NCBI RefSeq assembly: GCF_012927305.1
Contig: NZ_JABBGH010000001.1
Location: 1 to 64,000, forward strand
Length of the DNA: 64,000 nucleotides
Direction: 5' to 3'
Source: Hymenobacter polaris
GTDB taxonomy: Bacteria; Bacteroidota; Bacteroidia; Cytophagales; Hymenobacteraceae
The position numbers were made by a program, and so were the translations under genes. Numbering within the stretch: the stretch's first letter is position 1; every line of letters begins with the position of its first letter. This document shows positions 53,866 through 64,000 of the stretch, one piece after another. A model generated the notes under the pieces. That model was not told the origin of the DNA. It worked only from the letters and a program-made list of their open reading frames with translations, and did no database searches.

Positions 53866-55332
53866 ATGAAAAATAATCTATTTTCTGGCCGCGGCCGGCG
53901 CCGGCTTGGCGCAGCCGCCGCGGTACTGACGCTGGGGCTGGCGGCCTCGTGCCAAAACTACCTCGACGTAGCTCCGCAGGGGCAGCCTGCCGCCACCCAG
54001 TTTTTCCAGACGTCCGCTGATGCTGCGGCCGCCATCGGGGCGCCTTACGCTAAGCTGCGCGAGTGGAACCTGATTGCCTTTAATTGGCTAGCTATTACTA
54101 CGCTTACCTCGGACGACGCCGAGAAGGGCAGCGTAAATGGCGACGCCGAGTTTCTTAACGATTTCACCTTCTTCCGCCTCACGCCCACCGCTGGCCCGCT
54201 CGATGGCTATTGGGTAGGCTACTACCAGCAGATTAACCTCTGCAACCAGGTGCTAGCCAACGTGCCCGCCATCACAATGGATGCCACGCTGAAAAGCCGC
54301 TACCTAGCCGAAGCTAAGTTTCTGCGGGCACTTGCCTACTTCAACTTGGTGCGTGCCTTTGGCGGCGTGCCGCTGATTCTGCAGCCCGTTACCGCCGCCA
54401 CGCCCGAGCTGCAAAACCCGGCTCGCGCCGCTGCCAGCGACGTGTACACCGCCATCATTCAGGACCTGACCGACGCTACCACCGTGCTGCCCGCCAGCTA
54501 CAGCAGCGCCGATGTGGGCCGCGCCACCAAAGGGGCCGCCTATGCCCTGCTGGCTAAGGTGCAGCTTTACCAGAAAAACTACCAGGCTGCTCAGGCCGCC
54601 GCTGCCCAGGTGACGGGCTACTCGCTGGCAAGCGACTATTACAGCATGTTCCGCATCCGCGGTGAGAATGGCCCGGAGTCGATTTTTGAGATTCAGTGCG
54701 TGACGGTGCCCGGCAACTGCGATGCCTCCAACTCGCAATGGGCCCAGGTGCAGGGCGTGCGCCCGCAGTTTGGCTGGGGTTTCTTCAACCCCACTACTAG
54801 CCTAGAAAGTGCCTTTGAGGCTAATGATAAGCGCAAGGCCGGTACCATCCTCTACCGTGGCCAAACCACGCCCGAAGGCGACATGATTCAGGCGGACGCT
54901 GCAAATGCGCGCTACAATATGAAGGCCTACGTGCCCCAATCGGTAACGCAGGTGTGCGGCTACGGCGCCGACCAGAACGTGCGTATTTTGCGCTACGCCG
55001 AGGTGCTACTCATCAACGCCGAAGCTACCAACGAACTAGGCCAGACGGCAACCGCGATGGGCTATGTCAACCAAGTGCGCCAGCGCGCTGGTTTGGCTGC
55101 TCTCAGCACCAGCCTTTCGCAAACCGCAGCCCGCCAGGCCATCTGGCAGGAGCGCCGCGTCGAGCTGGCCCTCGAGTACGGTGACCGTTTCTTTGACCTC
55201 GTACGGCAAGGCCGCGCTGCTACCGTGCTGGCTAGCAAAGGCTTTACGGCTGGTAAAAACGAGTTGATGCCCATTCCGCTAACGGAGATTACTCTGAGCG
55301 GCGGCAAGCTGGTGCAAAACCCCGGCTACTAA
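53866..55332 (+). CDS. susD: SusD/RagB-family surface glycan-binding lipoprotein
   Basis: The protein has 488 aa. The lipobox LAASC places the lipidated Cys at residue 29. The helical TPR-like core (YFNLVRAFGGVPLILQPV, AKFLRALAYFNLV) and the C-terminal RRVELALEYGDRFFDLVRQG are SusD landmarks. It starts 21 bp after susC and forms the lid of the SusCD importer. Like susC, it has no CCTAGG site. A terminator follows. Confidence 0.95.
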   Translation: MKNNLFSGRGRRRLGAAAAVLTLGLAASCQNYLDVAPQGQPAATQFFQTSADAAAAIGAPYAKLREWNLIAFNWLAITTLTSDDAEKGSVNGDAEFLNDFTFFRLTPTAGPLDGYWVGYYQQINLCNQVLANVPAITMDATLKSRYLAEAKFLRALAYFNLVRAFGGVPLILQPVTAATPELQNPARAAASDVYTAIIQDLTDATTVLPASYSSADVGRATKGAAYALLAKVQLYQKNYQAAQAAAAQVTGYSLASDYYSMFRIRGENGPESIFEIQCVTVPGNCDASNSQWAQVQGVRPQFGWGFFNPTTSLESAFEANDKRKAGTILYRGQTTPEGDMIQADAANARYNMKAYVPQSVTQVCGYGADQNVRILRYAEVLLINAEATNELGQTATAMGYVNQVRQRAGLAALSTSLSQTAARQAIWQERRVELALEYGDRFFDLVRQGRAATVLASKGFTAGKNELMPIPLTEITLSGGKLVQNPGY

Positions 55333-55351
55333 CGCCTAGGGCCCTTACTTT

Positions 55352-55386
55352 AAAAAACCTGGTGCAGTTGATGCGCCAGGTTTTTT
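55352..55386 (+). terminator. Rho-independent terminator of susCD
   Basis: AAAAAACCTGG(TGCA)...CCAGGTTTTTT forms a short hairpin with a T run, 20 bp after the susD stop. It is preceded by CCTAGGG. Confidence 0.8.
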
Positions 55387-55615
55387 GCTTTTAGGGGTGC
55401 GAAGGGCCTAGGGGCGCTACGTGGTCAAAAACCGGTTTTTAGGTGGTCGAGCAGCGTTGAAAAGACTGTTTGCCAATTAAAATCAAGGTTTTCTGCTTGA
55501 AAACCAGGTTTTTTGGCAGCCGGCAGCCGCTTGATTTAGCTTATTTCGTAACTTATCCGTAATAGGCCCAACGCAGTTGACTCTGATTATCTTCTTTCAC
55601 CCAAATGCTTTCTTT

Positions 55616-57259
55616 ATGAAGCTATTTTTTCCTTCTCTCCGGCGAGTACTACCGGGTGCGTTGGTTTTAGCCAGCGGGCTGGCAGCTACCACAGTACAGG
55701 CACAAACGGCAGACCATAAAACCGCAATAGGAGCCAACGTTAGTATTCTCCAGTACCAGGGCAACGCGGGTGGCGACTTCTGGCGTTTGTTTGCGCCGGA
55801 GCAGATTGGCGGCGGCGGGCACATCACCCGTTACCTATCCAAAAGCTTCGACGTGGGCCTGCTGGGCAACTACGAGAACTATCGCTACGTGGCTGAGCGC
55901 TACCCGCGCCCCGAGTTCAACGCCAAGATTGGTATGGTTGACCTAGGGCTGAAGCTGAAGCTAAGCGGCATTATTGGGGAGAAGTTTCCCATCCAGCCCT
56001 ACCTGATGGCGGGCGGTGGCGCTTTCCTGGCCAGCAGCACCGGCAACTACGAGAACATCCTGCCCGATGGCAGCAAGGGCCCCGGCACCAACCAGTACTT
56101 TCAGGCCGATATTCAGGCGGTGGAAGTGTTTGGCTTGGCGGGCCTCAAGTTCCGCTTGTCGCCAGCCATCAGCCTCGACATCACCACGGCCCAGCACTAC
56201 CCCTTCACCGACCGCATTGATAACCTAACTACCAGTTCGGGCAAGCTGCACGACCGCTTTCTGGTGCACTCAGCTGGCCTGACGGTTGCGTTTGGCAAGC
56301 CCAAGGACACGGACATGGACGGGGTACCCGACCGCAAGGATAAGTGCCCCGACACGCCGCAGGGCGTGAAGGTAGACGAGAGCGGCTGCCCGCTCGACAC
56401 CGACGGCGACGGCATCCCCGACTACCAGGACAAGTGCCCCGACGTGAAGGGCATCGCCGCCCTGCAGGGCTGCCCCGACGCCGACGGCGACGGCGTGACC
56501 GATGCCGACGACAAGTGCCCCAACACCCCGGCTGGCGTGAAAGTAGACGCCACGGGTTGCCCCATTGACTCGGACGGCGACGGCGTAGCCGACTACCTCG
56601 ACAAGTGCCCTAACACGCCGCGCGGCGTGAAAGTGGACGCCAACGGCTGCCCGCTCGACCGCGACGGCGACGGCGTGCCCGACAACGAGGACCGCTGCCC
56701 CGACCGCCCCGGCCCGGCCAGCAACAAAGGCTGCCCCGAGATTCCGGCCGAGCAGCGCAAGGTGCTCAACGAAGCCACGAAGTATATCCACTTCGCCTTC
56801 AACAAGGCCACGCTCACCTCGGACTCGTATCCGAAGCTCGACCAGATTGTGAGCATCCTCAACGAGTACCCCGACTATTCGCTCAGCATTGCCGGCCACA
56901 CCGACAGCAAAGGCGATGACAACTACAACCTGCGCCTGAGCTACGAGCGTGCTGCCTCGGCTCGCCGCTACCTGCTCAACAAAGGCATTGCGGCCGAGCG
57001 CCTGGAAGCTCGCGGCTACGGCGAAACCAAGCCCATTGCCAGCAACGCCACCGCCGCCGGCCAGGCCCTGAACCGCCGCGTGGACTACGACCCCTACCTG
57101 ACGGGCGAGGCGAACCCGGCCGAAACCAAGTACGGTCCGGCCCCGAGCATTGCCGAGATTCGCGCCTTGGGCCAGAAGCTACCCGGCAAGAAAACCACCG
57201 GCACTGGGGCCCCGCGCTCGCGCAAAGCACCGATGAAAGCCCCGGTTAAGCGTAAGTAG
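55616..57259 (+). CDS. OmpA-family outer-membrane protein with thrombospondin type 3 repeats
   Basis: The protein has 547 aa from the ATG at 55616, with a signal peptide ending near QAQ. Residues ~30-225 form a beta-barrel-like region. Residues ~230-376 hold five Ca-binding TSP3-like repeats (DxDxDGxxD...CPxxPxG). Residues ~378-490 are the peptidoglycan-binding OmpA domain (HFAFNKATLTSDSYPKLDQI, GHTDSKGDDNYNLRLSYERA), with the usual NRRV. A Pro/Lys-rich tail follows. It links outer membrane and cell wall. Confidence 0.92.
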   Translation: MKLFFPSLRRVLPGALVLASGLAATTVQAQTADHKTAIGANVSILQYQGNAGGDFWRLFAPEQIGGGGHITRYLSKSFDVGLLGNYENYRYVAERYPRPEFNAKIGMVDLGLKLKLSGIIGEKFPIQPYLMAGGGAFLASSTGNYENILPDGSKGPGTNQYFQADIQAVEVFGLAGLKFRLSPAISLDITTAQHYPFTDRIDNLTTSSGKLHDRFLVHSAGLTVAFGKPKDTDMDGVPDRKDKCPDTPQGVKVDESGCPLDTDGDGIPDYQDKCPDVKGIAALQGCPDADGDGVTDADDKCPNTPAGVKVDATGCPIDSDGDGVADYLDKCPNTPRGVKVDANGCPLDRDGDGVPDNEDRCPDRPGPASNKGCPEIPAEQRKVLNEATKYIHFAFNKATLTSDSYPKLDQIVSILNEYPDYSLSIAGHTDSKGDDNYNLRLSYERAASARRYLLNKGIAAERLEARGYGETKPIASNATAAGQALNRRVDYDPYLTGEANPAETKYGPAPSIAEIRALGQKLPGKKTTGTGAPRSRKAPMKAPVKRK

Positions 57260-57280
57260 GGCCCTAGGGCACAAGCAAGA

Positions 57281-57311
57281 AGGCAGGCTCCCGACTGGGA
57301 GCCTGCCTTTT
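57281..57311 (+). terminator. Rho-independent terminator of the OmpA-family gene
   Basis: AGGCAGGCTCCC pairs with GGGAGCCTGCCT, followed by TTTTGTG. It is about 20 bp past the stop. Confidence 0.85.
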
Positions 57312-57475
57312 GTGCTTTCAGCCCAGAAAGCCTGCGCTAAGCGCTACCCCCTAGGGGCTAAATGCAACTAATTCAGGCCAAAAAGGGTAAAAGAGGCAGC
57401 TTCATTAAGCTTTCATTTGACAAGCTGCGGTACTGAAAATAAAACTGCTAAGTAATAAATTACCAGAAACTTATA

Positions 57476-58861
<1,386 letters not shown>

Positions 58862-58863
58862 CC

Positions 58864-58935
58864 CTAGGCCCCTACTGCACCAAAAGGCCCCCGACTGGTA
58901 TAAGTCGGGGGCCTTTTGGTGCAGTAGGGGCCTAG
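58864..58935. terminator. Exceptionally long perfect hairpin, probable terminator
   Basis: Bases 58864-58896 and 58903-58935 are exact inverted repeats over 33 bp with a 6-nt loop. The stem begins right after the sorbosone-like gene stop (58861) and its base includes CTAGG. It acts as a terminator candidate, although no T run follows. Confidence 0.75.
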
Positions 58936-59045
58936 AGCTGCGCGCTTATAGGTGCTCTTCGTAGCGGCGCTGTCAGGATGGTAAGATGCGTGCGAGGAAA
59001 TTAACCTGCAGGGTAGATATTACGCAGCTTTTCTCCTTGACAGCC

Positions 59046-60492
59046 ATGAAAAAAACGTTCTATTGGCTGGTGCTGCTGCTGGGTGCCGCCGTGCCCGCGC
59101 TAGCCCAGCCTGCCCCGCCCAGCGCCAGCTCCGCGCCGCCGCAGTTCACGCTGCAGGTGCGAGAGTTCATCAAGGTGAGCGCACCCGTCGTGGCCCTTAC
59201 CGATGCCAAGGTGATTGACGGCACCGGCCGGCCCGCGCTGCTGCACCAAACCGTGCTGCTGCGCAACGGCCGCATTGAGCAGGTGGGCCCGCTCAGCAAG
59301 GTGAAGGTGCCCGCCGGGGCCGAGGTTATCAGCTGCACCGGCAAAACCCTGATTCCGGGCTTGGTCATGCTGCATGAGCACCTCTACTACACCATGCCGG
59401 CGGGCGGGCTCTTCAACATTGCCCAGATGCCGTACTCGTTCCCGAGGCCTTACCTGGCGGGCGGGGCCACCACCATCCGCACGGCGGGCAGCATCGAGCC
59501 GCAAACCGATTTAGCCATTCAGCGCCTCATCGGCGAGGGCAAGTTTATTGGGCCCGATATGGACGTGACGGCGCCCTACATGGAAGAGCCCGGCATGGAC
59601 ATTCCGGCCCTGAATACCATCAAGGGCCCCGCCGATGCCGCGGCCAGCACCAAATTTTGGGCCGACAAGGGCTGCACCTCGTTCAAGATGTACATGCACG
59701 CCACCCGCGCCGACCTGGCCGCCGTGGTAGCCGAGGCCCACGCCCGCCACTTCAAAGTAACCGGCCACCTCTGCGCCATTACCTACCGCGAGGCCGCCGA
59801 AACGGGCATCGACAACCTGGAGCACGGCTTTATGGCCAGCTCCGATTTTGCGCCCGGCCACGTGGCCGACGCCTGCGACTACCCCGCCGCCCGCCAGGCC
59901 TTGCTGCGCCTGCCCGCCAGCAGCCCAGCCATGACCAGCCTCATCAAGTTCTTGGTTGGCAAGGGCGTAGCGCTAACCTCTACGCTACCCGTATTTGAGC
60001 CCTATACGGGCCACGAGGTAGTGCTGGGGGGCGGCGCTTATTCCGCAGCTGCAGGAGCGCGAAACGGCCACCTGGCAAAACAGCCAAGGCAAGGACTCGG
60101 CCAGCGTGGCGCTGTTTAAGAAAGAGCAGGGCTGGGAAAAGCAGTTTTACGACGCCGGCGGGCTGCTGGTGGCCGGCACCGACCCCACCGGCGCGGGCCG
60201 CACCATTGCCGGCTACGCCAACCGCCGCGAAATTGAGCTGCTGGTGGAAGGGGGCTTCACCCCGCTGCAAGCCATCAGCATCTGCACCCTCAACGGCGCC
60301 AAGTACCTGGGGCGCGCCCGCGACATCGGCAGCATCGAGCCCGGCAAGCAGGCCGATTTGGTACTCATTAAGGGCGACCCCGAGCAGGACATTCGGCAGC
60401 TGCGCCAAATGGAAATCGTGTTTAAGCACGGCATCGGCTTTGATTCGCCTAAGCTCTTCGAGTCGATGAAGGGCAAGGTCGGACTAAACTAA
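59046..60492 (+). pseudogene. Secreted amidohydrolase (imidazolonepropionase-like), frameshifted
   Basis: The first frame (59046-60119) encodes a signal peptide (MKKTFYWLVLLLGAAVPALAQ), the amidohydrolase entry (VPAGAEVISCTGKTLIPGLVMLHEHLYY), and the barrel up to HEVVLGGG. After a run of six G (about 60025-60030) it goes out of register. The other frame continues from LIPQLQERETATWQNSQGK to the metal-site Asp segment AGTDPTG and IEPGKQADLVLIKGD, ending at 60492. Removing one G restores a single ORF of ~480 residues. It is either a true frameshift mutation or an assembly error in a homopolymer. Confidence 0.85.
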
Positions 60493-60518
60493 AAGGGGCC
60501 GACTACCCCTAACTGCCC

Positions 60519-61202
60519 CTAGCTGCGAGCGGCTGCCACGGTAACTTCGTAGGTGTCAGCGAATTTGAAGTCCTCCAGCCAGTAGTCGGAGCTAACGACG
60601 TCATACACCACGCTGCTGGCGGTGCGCTCGCTCGGAGTTAGCTGCCACAGGATAGCGGCGGCTTCGGGAAAGTCACCGCCCGCTAGCTGGTCGCCAAACA
60701 AGCGGTGCAGCAGGGCGCTATCCGATAGGCCGGGGGCCAGCAGGCGTAGCAGCGTGGCGGCCGGCTCGGCGTCGAGCGCCGCAAGGTCGGCCGGGTCGGC
60801 AGCGGTGAGCTTCACCTTAAACTCTACGGCCTGCGGGTGCGGAAATTTGCCGTTGTAGGCGTCGTAAAGCAGCTGCGTAGCGTTGAAAAAGCTCTTGTGC
60901 AGCGCGAAATTGGGGTTTTCCTCCCACAGCTTCTCGGTTTGCATCTGGTGGGCCAGCTGGTCGATTTGCCCGGCTTTTAGCTCCTCCCCCGCAAGGTAGC
61001 CCAGCACCACCTCGGCCGCGGCGGCGGGCTCCAGGTCGGTAAGGGCTAATTGGGTCATTTCGCGCAGCTCGGCCGGGGCAATGGCTTCGGGGTTCTCGTA
61101 GTCCAGTAGCTTCAGTAAGGCCAGGTAATCAGTATCTTGCCAGGCAGTAGGGAGGGCCGCGAGGTGCTGGAAGGAAAGTCGTTCAACGGTGAAAGCAGGC
61201 AT
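60519..61202 (-). CDS. Hypothetical cytosolic protein
   Basis: The protein has 227 aa from the ATG at 61202 (MPAFTVERLSFQHLAALPTAW). It is acidic and helical (DLEPAAAAEVVLGYLAGEELKAGQIDQLAHQMQ), with no signal peptide or membrane segment. The C-terminal part (SVVYDVVSSDYWLEDFKFADTYEV) may be beta. No recognised domain. It lies convergent to the frameshifted amidohydrolase with a 26-bp gap. Confidence 0.7.
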   Translation of the reverse strand: MPAFTVERLSFQHLAALPTAWQDTDYLALLKLLDYENPEAIAPAELREMTQLALTDLEPAAAAEVVLGYLAGEELKAGQIDQLAHQMQTEKLWEENPNFALHKSFFNATQLLYDAYNGKFPHPQAVEFKVKLTAADPADLAALDAEPAATLLRLLAPGLSDSALLHRLFGDQLAGGDFPEAAAILWQLTPSERTASSVVYDVVSSDYWLEDFKFADTYEVTVAAARS

Positions 61203-61418
61203 AGCAAAGGCTAGAAAAGGGTTTCCGCCGTGTACGCAGCCCGCGCAGTAATAACCGAAAACCGGCCCCCGCCCCGGCGTTTTGTGCGTTAAAGACCCTA
61301 GCCCCGCTCGCGTCACGCTTGCCGGTATGGCGCCCCTTATCGGCGGGGCGCCTCGGCAATACCCCCTAGGGCCTGGCTGCTTTTCATTTCTTTTGCGCTT
61401 TGGCGCCCACTTAGCTTC

Positions 61419-62351
61419 ATGGCAATTGCCTCTCCCTCAGCAGCTCACCCTGCTAACCTTCCGCTACCCACCCTCATTGTAATGGCCGGCGCTACCGGCG
61501 ACCTAGGGCACCGCATTGCGCTAAACCTGCTCGACCGGGGCGCGCAGGTGCGTGCCCTCGTGCGTCCCGGCAATCGCAAGCCCGAAATAAACGCCTTGCG
61601 CGCGCGGGGCGCCGAAATTCTGGAAGTTGACTTCACCAGCGTGCCCGCCCTAACCAAAGCCTGCGCCGGGGCTGCCTGCGTGGTATCGGTGCTCTCGGGC
61701 CTGCGCAGCGTGATTGTGGATACCCAAACCCGCCTGCTCGACGCGGCCGTGGCGGCGGGCGTGCCCCGCTTCATCCCCTCCGATTACTCCATCGATTTCA
61801 CCAAGCTGCCCGAAGGTTCCAACCGCAACCTCGACCTGCGCCGCGAGTTCGGCCGCAGCCTCGACCGGGCCCCTATTCAGGCTACCTCGGTGCTCAACGG
61901 CATGTTTACGGACTTGCTGACCGGCCAGGCGCCGGTGGTGCTTTCCAAAATCCGGCGCGTGCTATACTGGGGCTCGCCCAACCAGCCGCTCGACTTCACC
62001 ACCATTGCCGATACGGCGGCTTTCACGGCCGCCGCGGCCCTAGACCCCACTACGCCGCGCTACCTGCGCGTGGCCGGCGAGGTAGCCACCGTGCGCCAGC
62101 TGCAGGCCGCGGCCGGGGCCGCCACTGGCCACCGCTTCGGCCGCCTGCGCGCCGGAGGCCTCTGGCTGCTTAAGCTGATGATTAAGGTAACCCGCCGCCT
62201 GGCACCCGCGCCCGGCGAGGTATTTCCGCCCTGGCAGGGCATGCAGTATTTGCACAATATGTTCACTGGCCGCCCCAAGCTGGCGCCGCTCGATAACGAC
62301 CGCTACCCCGAGATACAGTGGACGAAGGTGCGCGACGTGCTGGCTGCCTAG
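61419..62351 (+). CDS. NmrA-like NAD(P)-binding protein (atypical SDR)
   Basis: The protein has 310 aa. The dinucleotide motif appears as MAGATGDLGHRIALNLLDRG (GxxGxxG), followed by VRPGNRKPEINALRARGAEILEVDF. The later part (FIPSDYSIDFTKLPEGSNRNLDLRREFGRSL) resembles isoflavone-reductase-like members. It probably binds NAD(P) and may act as a redox sensor or reductase. It is cytosolic and stands alone. Confidence 0.88.
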   Translation: MAIASPSAAHPANLPLPTLIVMAGATGDLGHRIALNLLDRGAQVRALVRPGNRKPEINALRARGAEILEVDFTSVPALTKACAGAACVVSVLSGLRSVIVDTQTRLLDAAVAAGVPRFIPSDYSIDFTKLPEGSNRNLDLRREFGRSLDRAPIQATSVLNGMFTDLLTGQAPVVLSKIRRVLYWGSPNQPLDFTTIADTAAFTAAAALDPTTPRYLRVAGEVATVRQLQAAAGAATGHRFGRLRAGGLWLLKLMIKVTRRLAPAPGEVFPPWQGMQYLHNMFTGRPKLAPLDNDRYPEIQWTKVRDVLAA

Positions 62352-62584
62352 CCCCGGCCTTAGGGGTGCCAGCGCCTGGCAATGCTCGTTGCGTTGGCTG
62401 GCGCGTTCGTGCGGCGCCGTGCGGCAAGCATTTGGCGGCTTGCCTCAAACCAACCCCTAGGACTGCCGTAAGCTAACTTCCCAACTGGCCGGCGCACCCC
62501 GCCCGGCAACCGCCGAGCTAGCTGGGAACGTTGTGGCCGCTGCCCACCGCACACTTTTCTGTTACCGCTAGTTCAGTTTTCCCT

Positions 62585-62899
62585 ATGAAATACCTCCTGC
62601 TTATAACGGGCGCCTTGGCGCTCAGTGCCAGCGCGGCCCTGGCCCAAACGGTGCTGCCCTCCGGCGCCGTAGCCCCGGCCGGGGCCGTGGTAGCGCCGTC
62701 CGGCGTGCCCGTAACGCCGGGTACCGTGCCCGGCAGCCAGCCCTTGGCAACGCCCGACATGCGCGCCGGCGGTAGCCCTAGGGCTCGGCGCCGCGACGAA
62801 ACCGCCCCCGGCATGACGCACCAGGAGCGCAAGAACCTGCGGAAAATGGCCAAGCCCCGCTCGCGGCCCGATGGCACCATGAAGCCTTTGCCGAACTAG
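62585..62899 (+). CDS. Small secreted Ala/Pro-rich protein
   Basis: The protein has 104 aa from the ATG at 62585, with a signal peptide (MKYLLLITGALALSASAALAQ). The mature part is low-complexity (VLPSGAVAPAGAVVAPSG), then basic (GSPRARRRDETAPGMTHQERKNLRKMAKPRSRP). It could be a short cell-envelope or secreted protein; there is no domain to assign. Confidence 0.7.
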   Translation: MKYLLLITGALALSASAALAQTVLPSGAVAPAGAVVAPSGVPVTPGTVPGSQPLATPDMRAGGSPRARRRDETAPGMTHQERKNLRKMAKPRSRPDGTMKPLPN

Positions 62900-62928
62900 C
62901 AGCCCTAGGGCTAGTCTGGACTTCCCAC

Positions 62929-62968
62929 AAGCAGGAGCATTCGTAATGGGTGCTCCTGCTTGCGTTTT
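62929..62968 (+). terminator. Rho-independent terminator of the small secreted protein gene
   Basis: AAGCAGGAGCA pairs with TGCTCCTGCTT with a GCGTTTT tail, about 30 bp past the stop. Confidence 0.8.
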
Positions 62969-63132
62969 AGAAAAACCGGTAAGACTATAGAGCTAGTCGC
63001 GTCATTCGTTTACGACTTAAAGTATTGATTCATAAGTAGAACTGTCTGTTTACTTACGCACGAATGCTTATACAGACGACTATCTGTATTTCAGCTTAAC
63101 GCGTTGCTAAAAGGTGCTTGACTATTAAGCAG

Positions 63133-63846
63133 CTACCAAGGCAAAATACCGTCGGTAGCAGACGACATCGTGCCGCTCGGCCCGTCGGCCGGCAGCAAGG
63201 CTAGCCGGATGGCCTCCGCCGCGCCCTGCGCGGGCGTATCGGCGCCCGCAAAGCCGTTGAGGTCGGTGGCCGTGTAGCCGGGCGCGGCTGAGTTCACTTT
63301 GATGCCCGTATCGCGTAGCTCGTAGGCCAGTTGCACGGTGAGCATGTTCAGCGCGGCCTTTGAGGCCGAGTAGCCCAACAGGGCCCAGTCGTGCTGCCCC
63401 ACGATAGTAAGCGAGCCCAACGGACTGGACACGTTGACGATGCGCCCCGCCGCGGCCTGCTTCACCAGCGGCAAAAATGCCTGGGTTACGGCCAGCGTGC
63501 CTAGGAAATTGGTTTGAAGCACTTGCGCTACGCTGTGCACGTCGGCCTGGCTAGGCGAGCCATCGCCGGGTACATTGATGCCCGCATTATTGACCAGGAT
63601 GTCGAGGCGGCCTTCCTCGCGTTGCAGGTGCGCCGCCGCCGCGGTTAGCGTCGCCTGGTTGGCTAGGTCCACTTCGAGGAAGCGCACGTCACCTTTAGCG
63701 GCCAGGTCCGCTACGGCTTGCTGGCCCCTGGCGGCCTCGCGGGCCCCTAGGTACACCCGGCAGCCCGCTTGCACCAGCCCCCGCACTATCTCGAAGCCGA
63801 TGCCTTTGTTGCCGCCAGTGACTAGCGCAATTTTCTGATTTGCCAT
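63133..63846 (-). CDS. Short-chain dehydrogenase/reductase (classical SDR)
   Basis: The protein has 237 aa from the ATG at 63846 (MANQKIALVTGGNKGIGFEIV). Cofactor motif TGGNKGIG, NNAG, the serine in VSSPLGSL and the YSASK catalytic motif are all present. The pattern matches carbonyl-reductase-like SDRs. It is cytosolic and NADP(H)-dependent; substrate unknown. Confidence 0.93.
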   Translation of the reverse strand: MANQKIALVTGGNKGIGFEIVRGLVQAGCRVYLGAREAARGQQAVADLAAKGDVRFLEVDLANQATLTAAAAHLQREEGRLDILVNNAGINVPGDGSPSQADVHSVAQVLQTNFLGTLAVTQAFLPLVKQAAAGRIVNVSSPLGSLTIVGQHDWALLGYSASKAALNMLTVQLAYELRDTGIKVNSAAPGYTATDLNGFAGADTPAQGAAEAIRLALLPADGPSGTMSSATDGILPW

Positions 63847-63978
63847 GTTGCCTGTGGGTTTGGACTCCCTAGGGTAGGAAGGTGGGTTAGTACGCCACAA
63901 AGGTCCGAGCAGCAGGCAGGGCGTAAACTTCGCCAGTCAACTCATCTGTTTTAGATTTCAAACAATGTTGCACTACCC

Positions 63979-64000
63979 GTCATGCTGAGCGTAGTCGAAG
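63979..64000. repeat. Dispersed palindromic element, cut by the window edge
   Basis: CGTCATGCTGAGCGTAGTCGAAG is the left arm of the GAAGCATCTC family, subtype CGTAGTC. Only the left part is in the window. Confidence 0.7.

Noticed and set aside
56306..56745. Tandem DNA repeats resembling a CRISPR-like or satellite array
   Set aside because: They are the coding repeats of TSP3 calcium-binding units (about 69-111 bp apart, in frame), not an array with unique spacers.

Overview
The window looks like a chromosomal segment of a high-GC Bacteroidota, most probably a Hymenobacter-type member of the Cytophagales (inference, without a database search). The reasons are a SusC/SusD pair with surface glycan enzymes, a GH97 glucosidase, a GH3/beta-lactamase fusion, the bacillithiol enzyme BshA, upstream motifs close to the Bacteroidota -7 element (TAnnTTTG), few Shine-Dalgarno sequences, and GC-rich coding DNA. 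I see no rRNA, tRNA, CRISPR array or prophage.

Layout. 0.1-8.9 kb: a ChaN-like lipoprotein, two unknown proteins, a GH97 enzyme, a YetF-like protein, a class II cyclic-nucleotide phosphodiesterase, an orphan antitoxin-like protein, and an overlapping MscS/DUF2254 membrane pair. 9.0-17.5 kb: a co-directional run of seven genes that I cannot match to any described system: two paralogous acidic/glycine-zipper proteins with a shared tail motif, an HEVGH metallopeptidase-like protein, a 692-aa unknown protein, an AONS-like PLP enzyme, a deaminase-like protein and a TIM-barrel amidohydrolase. A convergent enhancer-binding-type regulator follows. 19-27 kb: housekeeping and secreted peptidase genes (IscA/SufA type, Imm63-like, deoxyribonucleotidase, BshA, M28, M1) and a REP-associated tyrosine transposase between perfect 40-bp inverted repeats. 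27-41 kb: the GH3/beta-lactamase fusion, MutL, two rhomboid proteases, an ECF sigma factor with a membrane partner, an isolated nuoK-nuoL pair and an S9 peptidase. 41-44 kb: a cupin/oxidoreductase/esterase group divergent from an HxlR regulator. 44-55 kb: a polysaccharide utilisation locus (GH144, GH43, GH3 on one strand; SusC and SusD on the other), possibly for beta-1,2-glucan. 55-64 kb: an OmpA/TSP3 protein, a sorbosone-dehydrogenase-like lipoprotein, a frameshifted amidohydrolase, an unknown protein, an NmrA-like protein, a small secreted protein and an SDR.

Three sequence-level patterns cut across the genes. The palindrome CCTAGG (usually CCCTAGGG) occurs roughly 90 times by eye, inside genes and between them, but not once in susC-susD. 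About a dozen long imperfect palindromes built around GAAGCATCTC lie almost only between genes. Two further TIR-bearing, MITE-like elements lie at 34.5 and 35.8 kb. Start codons were chosen by signal peptide, family length and spacing, and are often downstream of the longest possible ORF because the palindromes are themselves translatable.
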